Positions 36,736 through 46,190 of a stretch of DNA of 64,000 nt are shown piece by piece. The stretch is from Saururus chinensis. Lineage: Eukaryota > Streptophyta > Magnoliopsida > Piperales > Saururaceae. How positions within the stretch are numbered: the first letter of the stretch is position 1; each line of letters begins with the position of its first letter. The notes under the pieces are model-generated. The model did not search any database. It had not been told where the DNA came from and worked only from the letters and a program-made list of their open reading frames with translations. The stretch spans positions 11,777,968-11,841,967 of the forward strand of contig CP141141.1 in NCBI GenBank assembly GCA_035235625.1. Direction: 5' to 3'. The position numbers were made by a program, and so were the translations under genes.

Positions 36736-38469
36736 AGAACAATCATCTTCCTTTTGCAAATCCAAACCGAAACACCATAAATAACACTTCAAATCCACAT
36801 CTAACACCCTAATCATCATCAAAAGTCCTCCTTGACTTCTAGAATATGAAACCAAACCATAATAATGCAAAACTCTAAGAAATCGGGATTAAATAATTCC
36901 ATTTTCTAATCTTACCATTAACACATTAAATCAAGCAAACCATTTCGAAATAAGCCAAAAATGGAGAGTTTTACCATGGATAAACAGAGATTTTGAAGGC
37001 CCATTACCTCAGCACTTGATTTAGCTCAGATTGAAGAGTCACCCTTCTTGAAATCCTTTAAAACACAATGAGTTTGAATTAAACTCTAATAGAAATCGAT
37101 TTACTCAAGAAATCCCTAATTAAACCTTAGATCTAGGGCTTATTGGTAGTAAAAATCGAATTTTGAATATTATGGTTTGTAATAAAACACAAATCAGTAG
37201 CTTTCGATGGTCAGAAATGAATTGAATCAAGGGGAAGATGGTAGATTTGGAAGAAATAAAGAGAAAAGCCATGGATTAGTGCTTAATTAGAGTAAGCTTA
37301 CCTTAATCGGCTTCTAATTCGGGCTTAAGTGGGGAGTAGGCCAGCCTCCTTCCTTAGCTTATTCCCAAAAATGGAAATGGCTCAGGTTTGCCCTTTTATA
37401 GTAAGGGTTGGGGTATGCATAGGTAAGTTTTGGGGTGTAAATATGAAAAGTAGGCTAAAAGTGGTTATTTTGCAAATTTAAGCACAAATTAAGCCTAATA
37501 AAATTTTAAAAATTTTTGTGTGACCTTAAGTATATGTTTAGGTTCATTTGACACCAAAATAAAATTTTCGACGGTGGGACCCACAAGGGTCCCGCCAAAA
37601 CCCTAATTTTTAGGAAAATAGTGAAAATTCTAAAAAATTTCAAAAATTCACATTTGGTCTAAAATCACTTAAAACCACTAATATTGAAGTTAATTTTGGT
37701 TAAAACCATCACAAACACTATTTATTTTACAAAATCACCGAATAAGATCAGAAAACACGTAAATCTCACGATAACCAATAATTAAAGAAAACCAAAACTG
37801 GTTTAAAGATGAGGGTCCTTATAGTATGATTATGCCCAAGAGTGGCACTGGCATTATAAGACCACCCCTAAAGTGTAGGCAATTGTTGGACCCCTTATGT
37901 GTGGGTGTTTATGTTTGCACGCTCAGGTAAGTAGTATCATAGAACTATTCTTACCTATTTGATCTTGTGCCCCATGAGCATTGGTGTGCCTTGCCTTCGG
38001 AAAAGTCCATGGTGTTTAATCACTCCCTGGAGGTTAAGGTGATGCCCCAGTGGCATTCCTTTCCGTTTTATGCTAAGGCTTATTAGTTGTAATGAGCTTC
38101 AGTGGTCGATAGTATGTGTACAACTGTATGAGTGAATATGTATGCTTTTGAGTAAGTGTAAGTTTCTAAATAAGACTATAAGAGTATGATTCTGAGCACG
38201 ATTGTAAGAGTATGATTCTGAGTAAGATTGTAAGAGTATAATTCAAAGTAAGACTATAAGAGTATTATTCTGAGCAAGACTGTAAGCATATGTTTCTGAG
38301 CAAGACTGTTAAGTGTACGGTTGTAGAGTAAGGTTGTACGAGTAAGTTTGTATGAGGATGTGTAAGATTGTACGAGTTATTCAAGCTATTAGGTTCAAAG
38401 TTGAATTTCTTCTCAAGCATGCACCCCTAGACTGACGATAAAATTGAACCATTCAAGGCTGCCCGCTGA

Positions 38470-38960
38470 GAGAAGAAGTGGGCCGACAAAAGATGAAAGC
38501 CTTACACATTCAAGGTGGGAGATTTTGTTCTTATCAAATTAAATTCAGCCCAATTGAAGCTATTTCGGCAACTTCATCATGGTCTCGTTCACAAGTATGA
38601 AGGTCCCATGCCCATCACTAAGCTGGTTGGGAAAGCCTCTTATCAAGTCCAACTACTAGCCTGGATGTAGGTCTACCCAACCTTCCACGCCAGTTATCTC
38701 AAACCATACTATGACAATGCTAAGGACTACTCCAAAAACTAGATTGATTGGGGTAATCCAAAGGTCACATTCGATTTTCGAGTCTTAGAAGAAATTTTGG
38801 CAGATCACAAAGTTCTCCGAGGCAAGGAGCAAGTATGTGCATTTCTCATCAAGTGGCGGGGCCTTTTACATAGTTGGGAGCCTGAAGACAAGCTCACCAC
38901 GCCAAAGCCTATCTCAAGAACCAACGTCAATGAGGATGTCGATAGAACTAAGTGGGGGAG
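38470..38960 (+). pseudogene. Integrase C-terminus and chromodomain of the Ty3/gypsy element
   Basis: A single frame with three stops reads EKKWADKR, KPYTFKVGDFVLIKLN, HKYEGPMPITKLVGKASYQV (the integrase GPY/F module), then HASYLKPYY. The chromodomain follows: VLEEILADHKVLRG, CAFLIKWRGLLHSWEPEDKL, where the aromatic Trp residues typical of chromodomains are present. The polypurine tract and 3' LTR follow at once. Stops after KR, at LLAWM and at DYSKN make it non-functional. Chromodomains of this class are known to guide integration to particular chromatin. Confidence 0.88.
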
Positions 38961-38962
38961 AA

Positions 38963-39387
38963 TGTCACGGACCCGATCCGAACACCTTTGTAAATACCTT
39001 TCAATGTCTTTATTTATGTTTTTAATATAATTTTATTTATTTTTATGTAACTATGCTAGTAGAGCCACTTTGGTTGCCACTCCAGCAATATGCAAAAAAT
39101 CTCTTATACTATATAGAAGGAGGGTAGTGTTTGTGTGGTTGACTCATGTGTTTTGCACCTATTGCTTTGTAAACGCGTTGATAGTGAATGTCATTTGTCT
39201 TCATACTTGTGTTCATTTGTTTCGTTGTAATGTGTCACTCTCGTTCCCCCTACCTCTTGCTTTGTAAGGTTGTTCGCATGTGATCTGCATAGCGCCTTGC
39301 CAAGCAAGAATACTTATTGCACTCAAAAGGCTGACTTGCTAAGCAGAAGGCCTCGCAAGTGCTATACTGTAACATGTCCATCAAGCA
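38963..39387 (+). repeat. 3' LTR of the chromodomain element
   Basis: Starts TGTCACGGACCC directly after the polypurine tract and ends ATCAAGCA. Collinear with the LTR at 30688-31113. The next stretch, 39388-39759, has no supported feature. Confidence 0.85.
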
Positions 39388-39759
39388 TGGCTGTGAAAGA
39401 CGGGTGGGGGAACCCTTAGCGAGTTCACATGGGTTCCACATAAGGTCAAACACATGTTTAAGTGCCCATAAGGTGTATGCATGCATGATCACCTATAATA
39501 TTACTAATAATAAATATAACTGAGTGCGTTCATGAGACTTGGGCCCACCAAATAAGTGTAACGAGTAGTAGGTTATAGGTCCACCCCCAAATGCCTTGAC
39601 CCCCAGAACATGAACTCAGCTCACCCTAACCAGTTATGATACTATGAGTATGGGCTGATCACATAACTCAGTCCCACAAAATACAACCAACATAAATTCA
39701 CATATAAATTTTGGTGAGTAAATTTGTTGTGCAAAGTTAAATCAATATATCAAGATTTA

Positions 39760-40638
39760 GGGTCTGTTTGGATTGGTAGAATGTGGGGAAATGAAAAGTA
39801 TTTTTTAAAAATCCCTAGTGCAATAGGAAAGAGAAATTAGAGTGAAAACTTTGAGAAAATAGATGAAAAATTGGCCCAAAAACTTTCTGCCTATTAAGCC
39901 ATAAATTTTGAGAGAAAATACGTGTACTAAAGACTTATGTCATGTCGCCACTACCACTACCACCACTACCACTATCACTGCCCTTACCACCACTACTGCC
40001 ACTACCACTACTACAACTATTACTACCACCACCATTATCACCACTACTACTGTCACTGTCATCACTGCCGCTATCACCAACCCGCCACCGTTACCACTAC
40101 CACCACTACCGCTGCTACTATTACTATTGCCACTGTCACCTTCGCTACTGCCACCACTGCAACCATTGTCACCCCGCCGTCGCTGCTACCACTACTATCA
40201 CTGCCACCGCCACTACTACTACTATCTGGCCACCACTATCGCCACCACCACTACTACCATCACTACCACCGTTACACCATTACCACCACACCGCCACCAC
40301 CACTACCTCCACTATAGCCACCGCCACGACCGCCACCACCACCACCCTCACCACTGCTACCCCCGCCACTATCACCTCTGTCACCGCCACCACCATCATC
40401 ACTATTGTCACCACTGTTACCATCACTACTATTAGTACCACTACTACCTCTACTACTATAGCTAACTCCACCACTACTACCACAATTGATAAATTTCAAT
40501 TTCAATTTTCTCTAACATCAAATATACAACTAAACACTATTTTTTTAAAAAAATAATTTTATTTCTCTTTTATCTAGATTCACTTTACCTTTCTCTTTTT
40601 CTTTATTTTTTTTTATTTTTACTAATCCAAACATACAA
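39760..40638. mobile_element. Tourist-like element (PIF/Harbinger type), 879 bp, with trinucleotide-repeat core
   Basis: Starts GGGTCTGTTTGGATTGGT; the other end is ACTAATCCAAACATACAA, its degraded inverted copy. Flanked by the 3-bp duplication TTA (39757-39759 and 40639-40641), as expected for Tourist-type elements. The core (about 39948-40480) is an imperfect ACC/ACT/GCC trinucleotide tract that is open in many frames on both strands, producing Thr-, Pro-, Leu- or Gly-rich ORFs. Same design and orientation as 43540-44403. Confidence 0.8.
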
Positions 40639-40919
40639 TTATGAAAAATTATTATGCTCGGGCAACATGCAAAACGCCATTAATGTCGATTGCCTTTTGA
40701 CAACCACACATTTTTTGTATTCCAAGTACTAATTTATCCGTAACCCTTTTACAGCCCGCTCTATCCCAACACGTCCCAATCTAAAGAGTACACCAAGAAA
40801 GAGAAGCCGTTTCCCCATTTCCCGTCCACAATTCCACTCCCCACCGCTCCCCACTCACTTCTCAATCCCACATCCGGCGGACTCAGACCCTACCTGCGGC
40901 GACATTCGCCTCAGCGAAG
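40639..40919 (+). promoter_or_regulatory. Leader of the second DUF7733-type gene with an out-of-frame remnant of the lost N-terminus
   Basis: Within 40870-40918 the sequence reads, in two different frames, SGGLRP (40873-40890) and TCGDIRLSE (40892-40918). These match the start of the paralogue's protein (MSGSVRPTCGDIRLP). The expected ATG is ACA and one T (40891) separates the two frames. Confidence 0.75.
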
Positions 40920-41585
40920 ATGGCAGCACGGTCGGACCCAGACCAGAATTCTGTGAAACCAACTGTTCCCGCCCGTCGACCCTTCATCACCTTCCGGCAG
41001 ATGAACGCCCTCACCGCCGTCCTCATCCTCTCAGCCACCGGCATGGTGGGCCTCGAGGACGTCGCCTTCTGCATCCTCTCCGCACTCTACGTCTTCTTCC
41101 TCTCCAAATTCATCTTCCCGTCTTCCAGCCCCCGCCCGGAGCCTCTCGTCTTCGGGGCCAATAACAAGGCCCTCGCTTTCTACGTCTGGGCGGGCGCCTT
41201 CGTGGGTCTGTTCTTCCCCGCCATCTACATGTTGGAGGGCCTCGGGGAGGGCGACCGGGCTGGGATCATGGCGGCCGCGCCGCACGTCTTTCTCCTCTCG
41301 GCTCAGGTGTTCATGGAGGGGGTCACCTTCTCCCAGGGGTTCTCACTTCCGGTCCGGGCATTTGTGCCGGTGTGCTATAACTCAAGGAGGCTATTCTCGA
41401 TCTCAGATTGGCTGCGGGCCGAGTTCTCCCGAGCGGCCGGACGGGGTTCGGTGTGGCAGGTGTACACCGGCCAGGTCCTGGCGGCGGCGAATATGGGGTT
41501 TTGGTCGTTCAATTTGTTTGGGTTCTTGATTCCTATCTACTTGCCGAGGGTGTTCAAGAGGTACTACGGGAAGGCGAAAGCATGA
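40920..41585 (+). CDS. DUF7733-type plant multi-pass membrane protein, N-terminally shortened paralogue, 221 residues
   Basis: Single-exon gene closely related to 24963-25697: FRQMNALTAVLILSATGMVG, EDVAFCILSALYVFFLSKFI, AAPHVFLLSAQVFMEGVTF, FVPVCYNSRRLFSISDWLRA, then NMGFWSFNLFGFLIPIYLPR and KRYYGK. Five hydrophobic segments are in the same order. It begins MAARSDPDQNSVKP, aligning with residue about 29 of the paralogue, so the conserved MSGG..PTC.DI block is missing from the protein. That block survives in the leader out of frame, and the ATG used is the next one downstream. The membrane core is intact and without stops, so the protein may still work, but it lacks a highly conserved element. 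GC-rich like its paralogue. Role unknown. Confidence 0.88.
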   Translation: MAARSDPDQNSVKPTVPARRPFITFRQMNALTAVLILSATGMVGLEDVAFCILSALYVFFLSKFIFPSSSPRPEPLVFGANNKALAFYVWAGAFVGLFFPAIYMLEGLGEGDRAGIMAAAPHVFLLSAQVFMEGVTFSQGFSLPVRAFVPVCYNSRRLFSISDWLRAEFSRAAGRGSVWQVYTGQVLAAANMGFWSFNLFGFLIPIYLPRVFKRYYGKAKA

Positions 41586-42675
41586 TTTTGTTTTCAATTA
41601 ACAAAGATGTGAACAATCTATATGTTTTGATCATTTTAAAAAATGAAATTAAAAAAACAATGGAATCAATCACCATCCGACAATATGAAATTGACAGATT
41701 TTTAGGTCGCCTCCCATTTTCATCTCATACGTAGTCATGGATTAGAGGTCTTGCTTGAAATTGAAGCAGTGGGAGGGAAGAGTTTTTCATGCTCGTTGCG
41801 TATCATGAGTTTTAAAGAACGCTTAAATGACCATTCATTTTTAAGATCCACGGCGTACACACGTAAGTATGTATACTGTCGGATCTCAAGAATGAACGGT
41901 CCTCTGCTCATTAGTAATTCGGGAGCACTCAAAACTCTTCCCCAACAAGAGGGCGGTTGATTGGAAAACGAGGTAAAGCTCATCCAGAATGATGTTTAAT
42001 CTAGCAGCAGTACTGGTCCAATGCGAAACTGGCCAACAAATGAGCTGCGCAGTTTGCTGCCCTGCAGCTGTAGTCGGTAACAGCATGGGTAAATGAAGAT
42101 TAGCATTTTCCGGATAGTCAGTACAAGTTCTTCGCACACTGTTGATGGGAAGAAGAGAATCTCCTCTCCTCGCGCATGAATCATCTGTAATCTGAGTTGC
42201 CCGATAAGTTCTCACTAGCATGAATATGGGCATACGCCTCAGCCACAAGAGAGAGAGGGATGATTGTAGAGGCTGCCAAAAAATTGACCGTAGTCATCAT
42301 CTCGAATGATGACTCCGAGAGCGTAAAGATTGAAAGTTGACTTTAACATGTTCCCAAGCCGGCGTCTTTCGAAGTAGAGGTTGTTGGTGGAAGTTGCTCT
42401 TGCAATGTTCCACGCTTTCCGAGAATGATTGTTTTTTTTTAATCCATAACCAACATCTTCAAAACCAGTATCAAATGCAAAAGATTATGTTTTTCTGTTT
42501 TCATGTATTTTTCCATCCCAAGTTTTTAAACAAGCCAAATCAAATTCATGTAGAAGCGATTGATCGCTGGCGCCAAGTTAAGAGTCCAATACATCAAACG
42601 ATCACATGCATTGATCGATAGGACGGTCACAAACTATGTAAGACATTCAAGGCTCAACCCTAATTTAGTTAGTTT
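41586..42675. other. Intergenic region after the second DUF7733-type gene, nothing recognised
   Basis: Includes the gene's 3' flank. ORFs up to about 120 codons occur on both strands (41735-42248 minus, 42337-42621 plus) but overlap each other and show no domain or composition that marks coding sequence. Confidence 0.45.
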
Positions 42676-42990
42676 CACTACAATTTTTTTTTTTATCGAC
42701 AATTTTAAAACCGTCACTAAATATTTTAGTGGCGGTTTACACAGCACCTGTAAAAATTACCCTACATAAAGCCTTGGCAAGGAGCATAGCAGTGGGTTTC
42801 ATGTCTGCTGCCAAAAAATGGACTTACAGTCGCAATCATAGTAGTCATCGCTAACACATAGTGTGTTTTGTCTACGACTTTTAGCAATGGTTTAGACCAT
42901 CACTAAATCAATTGGCAATGGCCTTAAAGACCACTGCTAAAGCCTTTAGCGACTCTTTTGAAGACCACCCTAAAACTTTGATTTCACTTG
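42676..42990. mobile_element. Terminal and subterminal repeats of a CACTA (En/Spm) transposon
   Basis: CACTACAATTTTTTTTTTTATCGAC at 42676 matches the typical plant CACTA terminus (CACTACAAGAAAA...). It is followed by short subterminal repeats around AACCGTCACTAAATATTTTAGTGGCGGTTT (an inverted pair), TTTAGCAATGGTTTAGACCATC, and AAAGCCTTTAGCGACTC. The tnpA- and tnpD-like fragments at 44996-46190 lie inward from this end. The opposite terminus was not found; it may lie beyond the B insertion or be deleted. Confidence 0.72.
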
Positions 42991-43539
42991 TATAAAATTT
43001 CATTTATTTTTCTTTATTATCTATATTTTCCTGCATTCTCAACAGATTCTTCACAATATAACATATTCTCAAACACATATTACATCAATTTACACTTTGA
43101 TCGCATGTAACCAAAATTGTTACATTAATAATAACAAAGTAAAGGATCTTAAACACACCAAAAATTATTTAAACCAAATATCTAAATACAATAAGTGTTG
43201 AAATAGAAGTTTATAAGTACAATATTTTCAAGTATTCACTAAGTCCATGTATAGAAATTAAAAGAAAGTATACATAGTAATTAAAAAAAGATGGTCCATG
43301 TGTAGAAATTGTTTAACTTACAATCTTATTTTCTACATCTCGGTCGATGTGCACGTCATTCTCTTTCGTATCTGTTAAAATAAAAAAAAATTCCATTGTG
43401 GGATTGCAACATCAATTTTCCTGTGAAGTTGTTTCAAAAATAAATAAATAAATTTAGACTAAGTATTAAAAACTTGAGTACAAAAAAAAAGTATGTAACA
43501 AAAATATAATAAATACCTCCTCAATTTGTATTTTCTTAA

Positions 43540-44403
43540 GGGTCTGTTTGGATTGGTGGAAAGCGGGGAAAAAGAAAGAAATCTTCTTAAAATCTCTCAG
43601 TTTCCACTGTTTGGTGCAACGGGGAAAGAGAAACTAGAGTGCAAAGTGAGAAAAAATGGATAAAAATTTAGCCTAAAAATTTTCCACCAATCAACCCATG
43701 GATTTTGGGAGAAAATTATTGTACTAAACACTTATGTCTTACTGCTACTACCACCACCACCGCCATCGTTGCCGCCACCGTCACCGCTACTATCGCCACC
43801 ACTGCCACCACTACCACCATCAATGCCGCCGCCACCACCACCATCACCGCCGCCACCACCACCACCACCATTGCTGCCACCACTACTACCATCTCTATTA
43901 CCACCTCTACCACCGCCACCACCACCACTACTGCAGCCACCACCACCGTTGCCACTGTCGCCACCACTACCGTTGCCGCCACCACCGCTGCTGCCGCCGC
44001 CACTACCATCTCTGCCACCGCCACCACTACCGCCGTTGCCACCACCACCGCCGCTACCACCATCGCCACCACCACCACCACCATTGACACCACCGCCGCT
44101 GCTACCACCACTACTGTTGCCACCACCATCTCTACCATCACCGCCACCACCACCACCATCGCCACCGCCGCCGCCGCCACCACTGCCACCACCACCACTA
44201 CAACTACTGCCGCCACAACCACTGTCACCGCCACTACCACCACCGCCGTCGCTACCACCATTGTCACTGTCAATTTTCTCTAACATTATTTGTGTAACCA
44301 AACAGTGGAAAATATTTAGGAATCTCCTAGTTTCTCTTTCACCTGGATTCGCTTTCTCTTTCTCTTTCCCTTTCTCCCGGTTTCCACCAATCCAAACAGA
44401 CCC
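43540..44403. mobile_element. Tourist-like element (PIF/Harbinger type), 864 bp, with (CCA/CCG)n core
   Basis: Near-perfect inverted termini: GGGTCTGTTTGGATTGGTGG on the left, and its complement CCACCAATCCAAACAGACCC on the right. Flanked by the duplication TAA (43537-43539 and 44404-44406). The core 43741-44272 is nearly pure imperfect (ACC)/(GCC) trinucleotide repeat, giving uninterrupted Thr/Ala/Pro- or Gly/Val-rich frames on both strands. It lies inside the CACTA remnant, so it inserted there later. Confidence 0.88.
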
Positions 44404-44995
44404 TAAAGCTTTTAGTGTTAGTTATGAGTAGGAATGTTTGTTTTGAACAATTATTTTTATTTGTACTACTCCTTATTTATATTAATTCATTTAGTTTTGT
44501 TAGCTTATAACACAAGCAAATCTAACGTAAATATCGTTATGATTCACTATTATAGTGTTTACCTTTGCTTATTCACTTTCTCAATAAAACAAAAATATTT
44601 TCAATTAGTCCTTATCCACTTCAATAGGTGCCTCAAAGTTTGCACATTCATCTTGATGTTTATTATTGTAATATTTAGTTTTCAACTTATTTATGAAGTC
44701 AGCCTATTTCTTATTTAAAGAGGACATGACATAATTCTTTGCATCATATACAATATTCTCATCAAATTCAAAATACTTTTACACCACACAAGAATCAACC
44801 AAAAAAAAAAAAAGACTTGGCCCCACGTTTATGTCAATCTTATTCATAATTTCAAGTTTAATTAAAAATCAATCAATGAGCTACATGAAATATTACAAAT
44901 AGATCTTTATCTTCATAATTTGTTACATAATATTTTCCATTTGTATTCTAATTTAGATAACAACAAATAGTAACTTAAAGGAGAATGCTAACCAA

Positions 44996-45246
44996 AACTT
45001 CTTCCCAAGGTTTGCCTTTGTTATCTTTAGGCATCAATTTTCATGTAGCAACATTTGTAGGAAATTTAGAATAATCCATTGCTAAAGGACCCAAACATCG
45101 TGTAAAACCATCCAACATGCTCTCCATAGGGGTTGCCTTTATCAAACTTCACATGATATTTATCTCTATTTCCTTTTAATAAAAAGTTACATGTTGTGGG
45201 TCATCTTCCCTTCTTCCTTGGTGGTGCTGAAACATTAGTGTCATGA
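44996..45246 (-). pseudogene. CACTA tnpA-like (Ptta/En/Spm family) transposase fragment
   Basis: Minus-strand frames read APPRKKGR, NFLLKGNRDKYHVKFDKGNP, then after a frameshift FTRCLGPLAMDYSKFPTNVA, then KLMPKDNKGKPWEE. The order 'N..G.P.G......LG.LA.....FP......K.MPK..K...W.EV' is that of the plant En/Spm tnpA-type domain. Stops and frameshifts break it. Confidence 0.6.
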
Positions 45247-45605
45247 AATATTTGTTGGTCATCCTTTTGGACCATCTCAAAATAGAAACATAAACAAAAA
45301 ATGAATTTTCACTAAATACAATTAGATAAATGTAAGCAAATGCAAATTACATAACAACCTTCTCAAAATAGGCTTAATGATAAACATAATGTAATTGATG
45401 AAAATGCAATTCAATAAAAGATAAATTTAGTCCATAACAAAAGGACAAACAAAATATCAAATCCAAATTGCTTAGTCATCAAAATTTGATTCATCCTTCT
45501 CAACATGAACTTCTAGGTTAGCTCTTTGCTTCTAGTATAGCATACAATTATTTGGGCATGCATCAATCTTGTTATATTCAAGTCCTCAAAACTGAAATAA
45601 TTGTC

Positions 45606-46190
45606 TTACATTGTCCAAAAGTGGTAGGTAATGTGTTGAACTATTTTATATAACAAATCAAGCGATAAAGCGTCCAACTTATTGCTCCACCCACCTAGGC
45701 ATTTTACATGCCATAACCTAAGAATAAAAGACAACTTTGTGTGCTTTGTACACCCTAGCACCATCTCTTTCTCAACATCTCCTAACAATTTGTAGAACTT
45801 TACAAAAATATCAAGGTGTGTATTATCTGTCTCATCATCTAGATCATGGACTCCAAATGTATCATGCAACATATTTCTCAAGTCATCATGTACAACATGG
45901 ACATTGTCACCACCCTGAACAACATTTTCATGACTTGAACTCCCTATTTGACTAGACAATTACTCCCTATGATGAACCCATATGGTTTAGCTTTGTATAA
46001 TACCATTCCATATGAAGTTTTAAAAAGTTGTAATGCCGGTTTGATACAATACATTATTGCACTTAATGCATGGGCATTTCAACTTTCCATTTATACTTAT
46101 CCTATATTATATGGCTAGATCTATGAATCATTTTTCTCCCTCAATGTACATAGAAGAAACTCTAGACTTGTTAATCCAACTCTTATCCAT
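45606..46190 (-). pseudogene. CACTA TNP2/tnpD-like transposase, N-terminal part, broken
   Basis: The minus strand begins MDKSWINKSRVSSMYIEGEK, then a stop, then KLKCPCIKCNNVLYQTGITT (the Cys-rich transposase-associated domain). After a frame change comes MSSQIGSSSHENVVQGG, FVKFYKLLGDVEKEMVLGCT, then LSFILRLWHVKCLGGWSNKL, a classic TNP2-type block (KFYKLL..A...L..GC...SKLS...RL.HLKC...WSNK). The catalytic part is missing: the next recognisable piece downstream is tnpA-like. Confidence 0.82.

Larger units (their letters stand above)
34305..37823 (+). mobile_element. Family B LTR-like element (3519 bp) nested in the family A element
   Basis: Starts TGTCACGCCCCGGCGATGCCC and ends GAGGGTCCTTATA, flanked by a perfect 5-bp duplication GTATG (34300-34304 and 37824-37828). 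Both flanks are family A sequence (the 'GCCCAAGAGTGGCACTG' tracts). Collinear with the B copy at 19566-22959. No coding region; the ORFs at 35073-35685 are minisatellite or chance frames. Best read as a solo LTR. Confidence 0.88.
31297..38376 (-). mobile_element. Family A element inside the chromodomain element, 3'-truncated and split by family B
   Basis: Begins TATAATGTCCTTGATTTTTT, the same terminus as the complete A copy at 48068, and follows it through the GC-rich block (about 31640-32890), the 57-bp GTGCTAGTGATGGCTAGCGAG minisatellite (33050-33400) and the GCTAATGATAGCGTTGTGAG block. It resumes after the B insertion (34305-37823) and stops abruptly at 38376 in the TGTACGAG minisatellite. 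About 0.9 kb of the A end is missing and the next base already belongs to the gypsy integrase region. One deletion probably removed the A end together with the middle of the host element. Confidence 0.82.
30688..39387 (+). mobile_element. Ty3/gypsy chromodomain LTR retrotransposon, internally deleted and host to nested elements
   Basis: Two similar direct repeats of about 425 bp (30688-31113 and 38963-39387) both start TGTCACG and end ATCAAGCA. The first is followed by a primer-binding site (31127-31138) and the second is preceded by a polypurine tract AGTGGGGGAGAA (38951-38962). Internal sequence remains only at 31114-31296 and 38377-38962; the latter encodes the integrase end and chromodomain. 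In between lies the family A element with its own B insertion. The rest of gag, protease, RT, RNase H and most of integrase is gone. The flanks TGCCG and TGGCT do not form a clear target-site duplication. Confidence 0.87.

Noticed and set aside
30683-39392. Target-site duplication for the chromodomain element (TGCCG / TGGCT)
   Set aside because: Only three of five bases match; not reported as a duplication.
39908-40556. Long Thr-, Pro-, His- or Leu-rich ORFs on the plus strand and Gly/Val-rich ORFs on the minus strand
   Set aside because: They come from the trinucleotide repeat core of a Tourist-like element, open in several overlapping frames on both strands with no start context or domain.
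43705-44431. Thr/Ala-rich, Pro/Leu-rich and Gly/Asp-rich ORFs up to 220 codons
   Set aside because: Same cause: an imperfect (ACC/GCC)n core; simultaneous openness of all frames argues against coding.
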